Below the pieces are notes generated by a model. The model was not told the origin of the DNA, made no database searches, and saw only the letters and a program-made list of their open reading frames with translations. Shown here piece after piece: positions 18,097 through 27,332 of a DNA stretch of 64,000 bases (position 1 is the stretch's first letter; every line of letters starts with the position of its first letter). Location: positions 1 through 64,000 of the forward strand of contig NZ_MRZO01000005.1 of NCBI RefSeq assembly GCF_002732165.1, in the 5' to 3' direction. A program made the position numbers and the translations under genes. The stretch is from Staphylococcus xylosus (GTDB lineage Bacteria; Bacillota; Bacilli; Staphylococcales; Staphylococcaceae).

Positions 18097-19539
18097 ATGA
18101 ATTATAAAAAGTCTGCAGAAAATATATTGCAAGCGCTTGGTGGGGAAGATAATGTTGAAGCAATGACACATTGTGCAACGCGCTTGAGACTTGTATTAAA
18201 GGATGAAGGCTTGGTTGATGAAAAAGCGTTAGGGGACATGGATGTTGTAAAAGGAACGTTTTCAACTGGGGGACAATACCAGGTTATCATTGGTTCTGGT
18301 ACGGTAAATAAAGTATTTAGTGAATTAGAAAATATTACCGGCAAAGAAGCATCTTCGGTGTCAGAGGTGAAAACGCAAGGCACTAAAAACATGAATCCTT
18401 TTCAAAGGTTTGTGAAAATGCTCTCAGATATTTTTGTTCCAATCATACCAGCAATTGTAGCTGGTGGTTTGCTCATGGGTATCAATAATATATTAACTGC
18501 ACCAGGTATTTTTTATGATAATCAATCATTAATAGAAGTACAAAATCAGTTTAGTGGCTTAGCTGAAATGATTAATATTTTTGCTAATGCCCCATTTACA
18601 TTATTGCCTATACTAATTGGTTTTAGTGCTGCAAAACGATTTGGAGGCAATGCATACCTTGGAGCGGCGCTTGGAATGATATTGGTTCATCCAGAATTGA
18701 TGAGTGCTTATGATTATCCTAAAGCATTAGAAGCGGGAAAAGAGATTCCTCATTGGAACTTATTCGGTCTCGAAATTAATCAAGTAGGGTACCAAGGTCA
18801 AGTCTTACCAATGCTAGTAGCTACATATATTCTTGCAACAATTGAAAAAGGACTAAGGAAAGTTATACCAACAGTATTAGATAATTTATTAACACCTTTA
18901 TTAGCAATATTATCAACTGGCTTTATAACATTTTCATTTGTTGGTCCATTAACACGTACTTTAGGGTATTGGCTATCAGACGGTTTAACGTGGCTATATG
19001 AATTTGGTGGTGCTATCGGTGGGCTTATATTTGGTTTGTTATATGCGCCAATCGTTATTACAGGTATGCATCATAGTTTTATTGCTATTGAAACGCAACT
19101 TATCGCTGACAGTTCATCAACGGGTGGTTCATTTATATTCCCTATTGCAACAATGTCTAATATTGCACAAGGAGCGGCTGCCCTTGCAGCGTTCTTTATT
19201 ATAAAAGAAAATAAAAAATTAAAAGGCGTAGCCTCTGCTGCAGGTGTATCAGCTCTATTAGGTATTACAGAACCAGCAATGTTTGGCGTGAACTTGAAGC
19301 TAAGATATCCATTTATAGGGGCAATCGTAGGTTCAGGTATTGGTTCTGCCTATATAGCATTCTTTAAGGTTAAAGCTATTGCATTAGGTACTGCAGGTAT
19401 ACCAGGATTTATATCTATTAGTGGTCAAAATAATGGTTGGTTACATTATGGTATAGCAATGATTATTGCATTTATCGTAGCTTTTGGCGTAACATACGCT
19501 TTGTCATATAGAAAGAAATATAGAAGCATAGTAGTATAA
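18097..19539 (+). CDS. scrA: Sucrose-specific PTS permease, EIIBC (ScrA)
   Basis: Transports and phosphorylates sucrose to sucrose-6-phosphate. It is 480 aa: an EIIB domain with the phospho-cysteine motif [12 protein letters not shown] (residues 22-33), then an EIIC membrane domain of about 10 helices with the glucose/sucrose-family [13 protein letters not shown] motif. There is no EIIA domain, so the phosphoryl group must come from another EIIA, as for S. xylosus ScrA, which has the same length. Start ATG 18097 follows GAAGGAGG; an upstream start at 18046 would run through the operators. Monocistronic, with the hydrolase and ScrR genes elsewhere. Confidence 0.88.
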   Translation: MNYKKSAENILQALGGEDNVEAMTHCATRLRLVLKDEGLVDEKALGDMDVVKGTFSTGGQYQVIIGSGTVNKVFSELENITGKEASSVSEVKTQGTKNMNPFQRFVKMLSDIFVPIIPAIVAGGLLMGINNILTAPGIFYDNQSLIEVQNQFSGLAEMINIFANAPFTLLPILIGFSAAKRFGGNAYLGAALGMILVHPELMSAYDYPKALEAGKEIPHWNLFGLEINQVGYQGQVLPMLVATYILATIEKGLRKVIPTVLDNLLTPLLAILSTGFITFSFVGPLTRTLGYWLSDGLTWLYEFGGAIGGLIFGLLYAPIVITGMHHSFIAIETQLIADSSSTGGSFIFPIATMSNIAQGAAALAAFFIIKENKKLKGVASAAGVSALLGITEPAMFGVNLKLRYPFIGAIVGSGIGSAYIAFFKVKAIALGTAGIPGFISISGQNNGWLHYGIAMIIAFIVAFGVTYALSYRKKYRSIVV

Positions 19540-19586
19540 AAGTATATTAAGGTTGAGGGTATTACAAAATTTATATTCTCAAAATA

Positions 19587-19625
19587 AAAGACTAATCCTT
19601 ATGAGAATGGATTAGTCTTTTTTAT
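19587..19625 (+). terminator. scrA terminator
   Basis: AAAGACTAATCC (19587-19598) pairs with GGATTAGTCTTT (19609-19620), followed by T residues. Confidence 0.9.
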
Positions 19626-19754
19626 ATTTATGCATACTTCTAGTGAGATAAGTCGATCCTATAGTCTTTCATTCACACTATTTTCACGAGTTTAAGTACG
19701 TTTTTAAAAAATTATAGAGATTTTGTACGAGTTAATAAGCGTTTTTAATCTAAT

Positions 19755-20693
19755 TCACAACTTTTGTTTGCGCCATAAAAATGCGCCTACGATGGTCACG
19801 ATAATTAGAGAAATGCCAATCACAATGAGCCATGAAATATAACTATGGTCATCAATAGGTAAGGGGACATTCATACCGAAAAAACTAAATACTAACGTTG
19901 GCAAAGTTAAAAATACAGTGAAAAGCGTTAATGTTTTCATCGTATTATTCATCTCATTTGATAGTAATGATGCGTATGAAGTAGTAATACTTTCTAATAT
20001 ATCTGTATAAAGTCTCGTCGTTTCTAAGGCTTGATTATTTTCGATTAATAAGTCCTCTAAAATGTCTTCATCTTCATCAAAGCGTTTCATAGCAGGTAAA
20101 CGGAATAATTTTTTTACTATGCTTTCATTACCTTTAAGTGCAGCTAAAAAATAAACTAAACTTTTTTCTACTTCCATTAAATTATAAAGTTGTTTATTTG
20201 TGACGTTATTCTTTAAGTCACGTTCAATACGTACACGTGTTTTATTCAGCAATCTCAAATTTCTGTTGTAATGATTTGTAATTGTTAACAATATGTTTAA
20301 TGCAAAACGACTATGAAAGCGTAAGTTTATATTCTGACGCGCAAAGTTTTCTAAGAATTCATTTTCAACATTACATATAGTAATGATTTTTTTATTTCCA
20401 ATAATAATTCCTAAAGGAATAGTAATAAATGACAATACTTTTGAATTAGTGTCATTAATAATAGGCAAATCTAATATAATTAATGAATAATGCGAATCTT
20501 CATCATATTCAACACGCGCACTTTCTTCTCTATCTAGTGGATCGCGTATGAAATCTTCAGGAACGTCATAGCGATCTATAAGCATTTCGATTTCCTCCCA
20601 GTTGGGATCAACGACATTAACCCATGAAGCTGTGTGATCCAGTTCAGATTCGATTACTTTATCTGTTTGTGAATGTTTATATGCAGTTATCAT
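19755..20693 (-). CDS. corA: CorA-family magnesium/divalent cation channel
   Basis: Pentameric Mg2+ (or Co2+/Ni2+) channel of the cytoplasmic membrane. It is 312 aa: a cytoplasmic alpha/beta domain, a long helix, and two C-terminal membrane helices. The signature GMN motif ends the first helix (FFGMNVPLPI) and the tail is basic (FLWRKQKL). The gene lies 29 bp after the TetR gene on the same strand and may share its transcript. No Mg2+ riboswitch is visible upstream. Confidence 0.92.
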   Translation of the reverse strand: MITAYKHSQTDKVIESELDHTASWVNVVDPNWEEIEMLIDRYDVPEDFIRDPLDREESARVEYDEDSHYSLIILDLPIINDTNSKVLSFITIPLGIIIGNKKIITICNVENEFLENFARQNINLRFHSRFALNILLTITNHYNRNLRLLNKTRVRIERDLKNNVTNKQLYNLMEVEKSLVYFLAALKGNESIVKKLFRLPAMKRFDEDEDILEDLLIENNQALETTRLYTDILESITTSYASLLSNEMNNTMKTLTLFTVFLTLPTLVFSFFGMNVPLPIDDHSYISWLIVIGISLIIVTIVGAFLWRKQKL

Positions 20694-20722
20694 GATAATT
20701 TGGGGTCCTTTCTTCAGAAGTG

Positions 20723-21328
20723 TTATTTATATTGTTCTTTTGCCATTAGACGTAATGGACCGTTAAATATAATTTTGAATAAATGATCGGCAACAATATT
20801 GGGTTCCATTCTATTATTATCTTGTACCCAATGTTTGATAAAAGAAATCGTCGCACCTGAAACATAACTATGAAAATAATCTATTGGAATGCCTGAAATT
20901 TTTTGCTTATTGCTAATAATTTTAACCATATTAGCGTACATAAGCTCTGAAATTTTATCTTCAAGCTGACTCTTTCTATCTAACTTAAAAATAACTAAGT
21001 AAAAATCGATATCTTTTTGTATATGAAGAATGATATTTTTAAGAATTTTTTTCGAAAAATTTTTAGCGAAATCTTCTAAATTTGAGTCTTGCATAACTAA
21101 TTTAGAAGTACCTATTTCATCAGCTAAACTAGCGAGAATCTCATCTTCCAGGTCTGAAAGTAAAATATATTTATCTTCGTAGTGTAAATAGAAAGTCCCT
21201 CGGTTAACATCTGCAAGCGTTGTTATATCTTGTATCGTTATCCGTTCTAGTTCTTTTTCTGCTAATAATTTTATAAAAGCTTGTTTTATTGCATTTTTAG
21301 TTTTTCTGACACGACGATCTTCTACCAT
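20723..21328 (-). CDS. TetR-family repressor, divergent from yhgE-like gene
   Basis: 201 aa. The N-terminal helix-turn-helix (residues about 10-55) contains ITIQDITTLADVNRGTFYLH, with a helical ligand-binding remainder. The start is the ATG at 21328 (MVEDRRVR); an in-frame ATG at 21388 would place the start inside the operator region. It is transcribed away from the YhgE/Pip-like gene and probably represses it and itself through the dyad at 21364-21387. Confidence 0.88.
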   Translation of the reverse strand: MVEDRRVRKTKNAIKQAFIKLLAEKELERITIQDITTLADVNRGTFYLHYEDKYILLSDLEDEILASLADEIGTSKLVMQDSNLEDFAKNFSKKILKNIILHIQKDIDFYLVIFKLDRKSQLEDKISELMYANMVKIISNKQKISGIPIDYFHSYVSGATISFIKHWVQDNNRMEPNIVADHLFKIIFNGPLRLMAKEQYK

Positions 21329-21363
21329 TTTGTTCAACTCCTTAATCTTTAATAGACAAACCA

Positions 21364-21439
21364 TGTTTATTTGTTGATAAACAAACAAAATGAGGTTTAT
21401 TGCATATTGCTTATTGAATTATGCTTATTATAATAAACA
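21364..21439. promoter_or_regulatory. Candidate TetR operators in the divergent gap
   Basis: TGTTTATTTGTTGATAAACAAACA (21364-21387) contains GTTTAT-N6-ATAAAC and matches its own reverse complement at 18 of 24 positions. A wider pair, GTTTATT (21395-21401) and AATAAAC (21433-21439), repeats the half-site. The half-site GTTTAT is typical of TetR-type autoregulation; binding is inferred. Confidence 0.55.
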
Positions 21440-21484
21440 AAGTGGTTATTAATCAACACGGTGTTCAAAAAGAGGGTCAATCAT

Positions 21485-22774
21485 ATGAATATATTTAAAA
21501 ATAAATTACTTTGGATAGCACCCATAGTAATTCTAATCATCTTGGCCATATTTTCAATAGCATTTTATCCAGCTTATAATCCTAAACCAAAAGCTTTACC
21601 AATTGCTATAGTTAATCAAGATGAAGGTACATCTATTCAAAATAATGACATTAACATTGGTGAAAAATTAGAAGATAAACTATTAAACAGTGATTCTGAT
21701 ACTATAAAATGGGGTGAAGTAGATAATGAAAAAGATGCTCGAAAAGGATTAGATGAGCAAAAATATTTTGGTGCAGCTATTTTTGAAAAAGATTTTTCAA
21801 AACATGCAATGAGTAAAACTCAAAAAGTAGTAATGGATAGTAAAAAGCAAGAAATGCAAGAGAAAATACAATCAGGTGAAATACCGCCAGATCAGGCTAA
21901 AAAAATGCAAAGTCAAATGGCTAAGTCTGGTGCTTCACAAGACATAACTGCCAGTCGAGCAGAATTTAAAACATTGACTAATAGTGGTGCGAATATGCAA
22001 GCATCACAAATTTCTTCAAATGTATTAAAAGGTATCGGTGATAATTTAAATGAACAAATAACACAACAAGGTTTAGATACTTTAGAAAAACAGGATGTTA
22101 AAGTTAACCCTAGTGATATTCAAGGACTTACAAATCCTGTAAAGGTATCAGATCAAAAGCTTCATAAAGTTAAAGGTCACCAAGGTAATGGAAATGCATC
22201 ATTCTTAATGTTTATGCCAGTGTGGATTAGTTCAATCGTTGCATCTATTTTGCTATTCTTTGCATTTAGAACTTCAGATAACATTATAATTTCTCACCGT
22301 ATTATTGCGTCGTTAGGTCAATTGGCTATTGCAGTTGTTACTGCCTTTGTAGGTGGATTTGGTTATGTATACTTTATGTCTAGTGTTCAAGGATTTGACT
22401 TCCCTGACATTAATAAAATAGGCCTTTTTGTTTCTATTGCATTATTAGGCTTTATTGGACTTATTTTAGGCGTTATGAGTTGGTTAGGTATGAAATCTAT
22501 TCCAATATTCTTTATAGCAATGTTCTTTAGTATGCAACTTGTAATGTTCCCTAAACAAATGCTTCCTCAATTTTATCAAGATTATGTTGTGAGTTGGAAT
22601 CCATTTACTCACTATGGTGAATATTTGAGAGAATTACTTTATATGAATCAACCACTAGAAATGAATACGACTATGTGGATGTTTGTCGGTTTTATTATTT
22701 TTGGAGTTATTTCTTCAATAAGTGCCGCAATCATTAGAAAACATAGTGAAAAACGTACAGAAGTTCCTTCATAA
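21485..22774 (+). CDS. YhgE/Pip-domain membrane protein (ABC-2-like)
   Basis: 429 aa. One N-terminal membrane helix (8-30) is followed by the YhgE signature (ALPIAIVNQDEGT), a large extracellular domain of about 200 residues rich in Gln/Lys, then five C-terminal membrane helices. The shape resembles ABC-2 permeases such as Pip/YhgE, and members are linked to export or envelope stress. No ATPase gene is adjacent. Start ATG 21485 is 8 bp after AGAGGG; an earlier ATG at 21461 lacks a ribosome-binding site. The divergent TetR gene suggests induction by a small amphipathic compound (inference). Confidence 0.8.
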   Translation: MNIFKNKLLWIAPIVILIILAIFSIAFYPAYNPKPKALPIAIVNQDEGTSIQNNDINIGEKLEDKLLNSDSDTIKWGEVDNEKDARKGLDEQKYFGAAIFEKDFSKHAMSKTQKVVMDSKKQEMQEKIQSGEIPPDQAKKMQSQMAKSGASQDITASRAEFKTLTNSGANMQASQISSNVLKGIGDNLNEQITQQGLDTLEKQDVKVNPSDIQGLTNPVKVSDQKLHKVKGHQGNGNASFLMFMPVWISSIVASILLFFAFRTSDNIIISHRIIASLGQLAIAVVTAFVGGFGYVYFMSSVQGFDFPDINKIGLFVSIALLGFIGLILGVMSWLGMKSIPIFFIAMFFSMQLVMFPKQMLPQFYQDYVVSWNPFTHYGEYLRELLYMNQPLEMNTTMWMFVGFIIFGVISSISAAIIRKHSEKRTEVPS

Positions 22775-22837
22775 GCATATAAAATATAGCACTATTTCTT
22801 GTATTGTTATTGATTAAAAGAAAAGATTTTTATTAGC

Positions 22838-22911
22838 GGGGTTAGCTATCAATTTGATAGCTAACCCCTTTTAATATAAGAAATTTATTAAAATGCTTAT
22901 ATTAAAAGGGG
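22838..22911 (+). terminator. Terminator hairpin overlapped by a second, competing hairpin
   Basis: GGGGTTAGCTATCAA (22838-22852) pairs with TTGATAGCTAACCCC (22854-22868), followed by TTTT. The CCCC at 22865-22868 also begins CCCCTTTTAATATAAG (22865-22880), which pairs perfectly with CTTATATTAAAAGGGG (22896-22911). The two structures share bases, so only one can form fully. The remainder of the gap to 23144 is AT-rich with a TATAAT at 23103-23108. Confidence 0.8.
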
Positions 22912-23144
22912 CGTATAAATCATAAATAGTCATTTGTTTGAAAGTTAATTGTTATAAAATAGAATGCTTTTGTTTTTATTAAACTCTGTCATTGCACTGT
23001 TTATAAGCATATTGAAAACTAAATGAAATATGATTACATAATTGTTTAGCACATTTTCTATAATTTTAATAAAGAATTAACATTTGCTTAACAAAAATAA
23101 GTTATAATTCACATAGTTTACAAATAATTTAAAGAGGTGTGACG

Positions 23145-24809
23145 ATGGATTCTTCTGTAATGGAGATAATTTTCACTTTTATCGGTGGTTTAGGTATATT
23201 CTTATACGGAATTAAACAGATGGGCGATGGTTTACAAGCAACTGCTGGCGATCGACTGAGAAGTATATTAAATAAATTTACGAGTAATCCAATCATGGGT
23301 GTTTTGGCAGGTATGATTGTTACAATTTTAATTCAAAGTAGTTCAGGGACTACTGTCATTACGATTGGTCTTGTAAGTGCAGGATTTATGACAATGCGAC
23401 AAGCAATCGGAGTTGTTATGGGAGCGAATATAGGTACCACGGTTACAGCATTTATAATAGGTATTGATATTGGTGCTTATTCACTACCCATCCTAGCTAT
23501 TGGCGCGTTTTTAATTTTCTTTATTCAGAAAAGAAAAGTTAAAAATATAGGTATGATTTTATTTGGGTTTGGTTCTCTTTTTTATGGTTTAGAGTTGATG
23601 AGTGGTGCAGTGAAGCCACTCGCTAATTTAGATGGGTTTAAACAAATCATGTTAGATATGTCATCAAATCCAATATATGGTGTTTTAGCTGGTACATTCT
23701 TAACAGTTATCATCCAAAGCTCAAGTGCAACTATTGGTATCTTACAAGGGTTCTTTGCTAATGATTTAATCAGTTTACATGGCGCGCTACCAGTATTACT
23801 AGGTGATAATATCGGTACAACGATTACTGCAATACTTGCAAGTTTAGCAGGGTCTCTCGCAGCAAAACGTGTTGCAGCAGTTCATGTCATGTTTAACGTG
23901 ATAGGTGCAGCAATATTCTTGCTCATCTTACCGTTGTATCAATTAGTTATTGAGTGGATGCAAGGCGCATTGAATTTAAAGCCAGAAATGGTTATTGCAT
24001 TTGCACACGGTACATTTAATGTAACAAATACTTTAATTCAATTACCATTTATTTTTGTACTGGCTTGGATAGTTACAAAAATTATTCCAGGTGAAGATAT
24101 CAATGAAAAATACAAACCAAGACATCTTGATAAGAACTTAATTAATAGAGCACCTAACATTGCTCTACAAGAAGCTCAAGATGAAATTCAAAACATTGGT
24201 AGAATGACGTTATCCATGTTACAAAAAGTCAATCACTATGATGAAAAAACCGAAAAGGATATTATTCAGAAACATGCAGCAATTGACAATATGTATGATA
24301 ATGTTAGGCAGTATCTTACTAAAATTTCTGAGAAGAAGTTGTCACAAGATGATGCCGAAAGGATGTCCGTGTTATTCGACGTTAATCGCACGATGTTGAA
24401 AGTAGCTGGCTTATCAGAAGCTTATTTATTAGATTTGAAGAAAAAAGATACAGATCCTATCAAAATATCTGATAAAGCTGAACAAAGTATTGAAAAGCTT
24501 TACAATCATGTTAATATGTCATTTGAAAAGACAGTTGAAATGTTCAACGTTTATGACAGAGTTAAACGTGATGAAATTGTTAAAATAAGTAATGACTCTT
24601 ACAAACTAGAACATGATTTAAGGAAGAAACATATTAAGCGTTTAAGTTCAGGTGAGTGTTCACCAGAAGGCGGCTTATTATATCTAGATATGATTGCAAT
24701 ATTAGAGCGAATTGGTTACCATTCTAGAAATATATCAGAATCAATGGTTGATATTGATGAAATAGAATTAGAAGAACATGTGGAAAATCCATTAGGTTGG
24801 TCTTACTAA
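23145..24809 (+). CDS. Na+/phosphate cotransporter with PhoU-like domain
   Basis: Na/Pi-cotransporter (NptA/YjbB-like) family, 554 aa. Two inverted repeats of Na_Pi_cotrans membrane sequence carry the QSSS-type signatures (ILIQSSSGTT at about 61-70 and IIQSSSATIG at about 184-193), totalling 8-9 membrane helices to about residue 310. A cytoplasmic helical PhoU-like domain (about 340-545) follows. It probably imports phosphate with Na+. Start ATG 23145 is 7 bp from AAAGAGG; the GTG at 23139 is too close. Monocistronic with a strong terminator. Confidence 0.88.
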   Translation: MDSSVMEIIFTFIGGLGIFLYGIKQMGDGLQATAGDRLRSILNKFTSNPIMGVLAGMIVTILIQSSSGTTVITIGLVSAGFMTMRQAIGVVMGANIGTTVTAFIIGIDIGAYSLPILAIGAFLIFFIQKRKVKNIGMILFGFGSLFYGLELMSGAVKPLANLDGFKQIMLDMSSNPIYGVLAGTFLTVIIQSSSATIGILQGFFANDLISLHGALPVLLGDNIGTTITAILASLAGSLAAKRVAAVHVMFNVIGAAIFLLILPLYQLVIEWMQGALNLKPEMVIAFAHGTFNVTNTLIQLPFIFVLAWIVTKIIPGEDINEKYKPRHLDKNLINRAPNIALQEAQDEIQNIGRMTLSMLQKVNHYDEKTEKDIIQKHAAIDNMYDNVRQYLTKISEKKLSQDDAERMSVLFDVNRTMLKVAGLSEAYLLDLKKKDTDPIKISDKAEQSIEKLYNHVNMSFEKTVEMFNVYDRVKRDEIVKISNDSYKLEHDLRKKHIKRLSSGECSPEGGLLYLDMIAILERIGYHSRNISESMVDIDEIELEEHVENPLGWSY

Positions 24810-24867
24810 ATAATATGTAATCGTAAAAATTAGCATTTAAGTAATTATAAAATGGCGACAGCGACAT

Positions 24868-24912
24868 TAGACGAGACAGAAATCGAATTTTGATTTCTGT
24901 CTCGTCTTTTAT
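24868..24912 (+). terminator. Terminator of the Na/Pi cotransporter gene
   Basis: AGACGAGACAGAAATC (24869-24884) pairs with GATTTCTGTCTCGTCT (24892-24907), then TTT. Confidence 0.92.
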
Positions 24913-25107
24913 ATATAAATTATTAAAATAACTATTACTGATGTTAGTTACAGATTTATTAAGTTATGCAGTTTTTTATATTTTAAAGATTACTTTAGTA
25001 GCAATGCTAAAGCAGATGCCAAAGTTCATATATACTATTTAGTAATTGAATTGTTTAGAGTGAATATACAGGAATTATATTCAGAATTAAATATAGAAAA
25101 CGAATTC

Positions 25108-25121
25108 AGTAAGCGTTTACA
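25108..25121 (+). promoter_or_regulatory. cre site (CcpA operator) upstream of the SDR gene
   Basis: AGTAAGCGTTTACA matches the catabolite-responsive element TGWAANCGNTNWCA at 13 of 14 positions and lies 67 bp before the start codon. Between the preceding terminator and this site (24913-25107) I see no gene, only AT-rich DNA with a 44-codon open stretch lacking a start. Confidence 0.75.
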
Positions 25122-25187
25122 CTATCTTTGAATATCAATTTATTTTACAATTATAAATAATAGACGAAATAAATGGAGGCTACATAT

Positions 25188-25967
25188 ATGAGTGTTTTAG
25201 ACAAATTTAAATTAGATGGTCAAGTCGCAATCGTGACAGGAGGTGCTTCAGGACTAGGAAAAGCAATGGGGAAAGGATTGGCTGAAGCTGGTGCAAACTT
25301 AGTTATTGCCGATATTAATTTAGATTTAGCAAAAGAAACAGCAAATGAATTTGAAACTGAAACAGGAAATCAAGCTTTGGCATGTAAAGTAGATGTAACA
25401 AATGTGTCAGACGTTGAGCAAATGGTTTCAGATGTAATGGATAAGTTTGGACGTATTGATATTCTATTCAACAATGCTGGAATCAATGAACATGTTAAAT
25501 TTGAAGATATGCCTTACGATCGTTGGGTTAAAAATATGGATGTCAATATTAACAGTATGGTTTTAGTGTCACAAGCTGTAGGTAAAGTGATGATCGAACA
25601 ACAAAAAGGTACTATTGTAAATACTTCTTCTATGTCAGGTATCATTGTAAATACGCCACAACCACAGGCGGCATATAATACTTCTAAAGGTGCAGTAATT
25701 ATGTTTACTAAAAGCTTAGCAAATGAATGGGCAGAACATGGTATACGTGTAAATACGATTGCTCCAGGTTATATGGAAACAGAACTAACTAGAGACTATT
25801 TTGCTCAAGGTGGAGAAATGATTGATACATGGATGAATTTCACACCATTAGGTCGACCTGGTGTACCAGAAGAATTACAAGGTGCAGCATTATATTTAGC
25901 TTCTGATGCGTCATCATTTGTTACTGGTAGTGTTGTTACAATTGATGGGGGATATACAGCATTATAA
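25188..25967 (+). CDS. Short-chain dehydrogenase/reductase, gluconate-5-dehydrogenase-like
   Basis: Classical NAD(P)-dependent SDR, 259 aa: cofactor motif TGGASGLG (19-26), NNAG, catalytic Ser in NTSSMSG and YNTSK (Tyr and Lys), C-terminal VTGSVVTIDGGY. The acidic residue after the second strand (ADIN) favours NAD over NADP. The closest families are sugar-acid/polyol dehydrogenases (IdnO, Gno); the substrate cannot be read from sequence. The cre site upstream supports a role in secondary carbon use. Start ATG 25188 is 8 bp after TGGAGG; ATG 25173 overlaps the ribosome-binding site. Confidence 0.85.
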   Translation: MSVLDKFKLDGQVAIVTGGASGLGKAMGKGLAEAGANLVIADINLDLAKETANEFETETGNQALACKVDVTNVSDVEQMVSDVMDKFGRIDILFNNAGINEHVKFEDMPYDRWVKNMDVNINSMVLVSQAVGKVMIEQQKGTIVNTSSMSGIIVNTPQPQAAYNTSKGAVIMFTKSLANEWAEHGIRVNTIAPGYMETELTRDYFAQGGEMIDTWMNFTPLGRPGVPEELQGAALYLASDASSFVTGSVVTIDGGYTAL

Positions 25968-26118
25968 ATAATTAGTGCTTAACTCTGATAATAGTGTACA
26001 ACTCTTGGAATTTAAGCGCGCGGCTTAAATTATGTTTCACAACTTTCAAAGCAACAAACGATGATAAAAAGCTTTTCATAACAGATTGTGACTATTTTAA
26101 AATTATATAAGAATATTG

Positions 26119-26162
26119 AAATAGGGGTTGAGGCAAAATAATACTCAATCCCTATTTTTTAT
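26119..26162 (+). terminator. Terminator of the SDR gene
   Basis: AAATAGGGGTTGAG pairs with CTCAATCCCTATTT (about 26144-26157), followed by T residues. A smaller inverted repeat, AATTTAAGC-GCGCG-GCTTAAATT, lies at about 26009-26031. Nothing else is recognised in this 348-bp gap except the promoter at 26242. Confidence 0.85.
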
Positions 26163-26241
26163 GATGGTTTTTAAATTTCTTATATTAAATGACTCTTAGG
26201 TGTCTAATATTATTTAATCCTTACTAAAACGATAAGAATAC

Positions 26242-26270
26242 TTGACAAAAATGTTTGAGGAGCATAATAT
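26242..26270 (+). promoter_or_regulatory. Strong sigma-A promoter of the monooxygenase operon
   Basis: TTGACA (26242-26247), 17 bp, TAATAT (26265-26270). The -35 is consensus and the spacing ideal. No operator dyad is evident around it. Confidence 0.8.
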
Positions 26271-26315
26271 TACTAGTAATCTAATATTCAGAAAACTGAT
26301 TTGGGGGGATTACAT

Positions 26316-27332
26316 ATGACATCTATGAGTATTCTAGATCAAAGTCCAATTGATATTAATGAAACTGTAAATGATGGTATACAACGAACTGTTGAATTAG
26401 CACAACTAGCAGATAAATTAAAATATACGAGATATTTTGTTTCAGAGCACCATAATATTCCAGAAGTTGCGGGTACAAGCCCAGAAATATTAGTGACACA
26501 TCTACTCAACAAGACTAACGAAATTCGTATTGGCTCAGGAGGAGTCATGTTACAGCACTATAGTCCTTTTAAAGTAATAGAACAATTCCATTTTATTAGC
26601 CACCTTGCACCAGGTAGAGTAGATTTAGGTATTGGTAAAGCACCTGGTGGATTTCCATTATCTACTCAAGCATTGCAGTCAGAATTCAAATCGCCACAAG
26701 TTACATTCAATGATAAATTCCAACTGTTAAACAATTTCAATAATCGCAGTTTTAAAGAAGATGACGCATATAATCAATTACAAACTTCTATAAGAGATGG
26801 TGATATCCCAGCACCTGAGCTCTTTTTATTAGGAGGTAGCGACCATTCCGCACAATTTGCAGCAAAAGAAAATGTCGGCTTTGTATATGCTTTCTTTATA
26901 AATTCTAACGTCGATATATTACGAAGTGCAGTAAAATCTTATAAACAACAATACCCAGAAGGACGTTTTATTGTTGCTGTAGCAGCAGTAGTAACAGAAA
27001 ATGAAGATGAAAAAGCATTAGTTGAAGAGGGTCGTACAAATTATGCTTTGCATTTTAAAGATGGTAGAAAAATTACTGTAAATACTAAGGAGCAATTAGA
27101 AGAATTTAGTAAACAAAGCGCAGAACATTTTGAAGTAGAAGAAAAGCAAATAGACGTTTTAGAAGGATCAGCTGCTGAAGTTCAACATCAATTATCTCAG
27201 TTGAACAATGAAGGGCTCATCGATGAGTTTATGTTGCATATGCCAATACAGAATCACAAATTAAGAGTGAAAACAGTGGAGCAACTTGCTCCATCATATA
27301 CAATTGCTAACCAGAAAGAAGGGGTATTATGA
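26316..27332 (+). CDS. Luciferase-like flavin monooxygenase (LLM class)
   Basis: 338-aa bacterial-luciferase-fold enzyme (TIM barrel) using FMNH2 from a separate reductase. Family marks are YFVSEHHN near residue 45, IRIGSGGVMLQHYSPFKVIEQF and GRVDLGIGKAPGG. It resembles MsnO8/YwcH-type oxidoreductases of unknown substrate. Start ATG 26316 is 7 bp after a run of G (26303-26308). Its stop overlaps the next gene's ATG (ATGA), so the two products are made together. No flavin reductase gene is nearby. Confidence 0.85.
   Translation: MTSMSILDQSPIDINETVNDGIQRTVELAQLADKLKYTRYFVSEHHNIPEVAGTSPEILVTHLLNKTNEIRIGSGGVMLQHYSPFKVIEQFHFISHLAPGRVDLGIGKAPGGFPLSTQALQSEFKSPQVTFNDKFQLLNNFNNRSFKEDDAYNQLQTSIRDGDIPAPELFLLGGSDHSAQFAAKENVGFVYAFFINSNVDILRSAVKSYKQQYPEGRFIVAVAAVVTENEDEKALVEEGRTNYALHFKDGRKITVNTKEQLEEFSKQSAEHFEVEEKQIDVLEGSAAEVQHQLSQLNNEGLIDEFMLHMPIQNHKLRVKTVEQLAPSYTIANQKEGVL

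Noticed and set aside
24955..25131. Small gene between the Na/Pi transporter and SDR genes
   Set aside because: The 44-codon open stretch has no start codon or ribosome-binding site and overlaps the cre site; no family was recognised.
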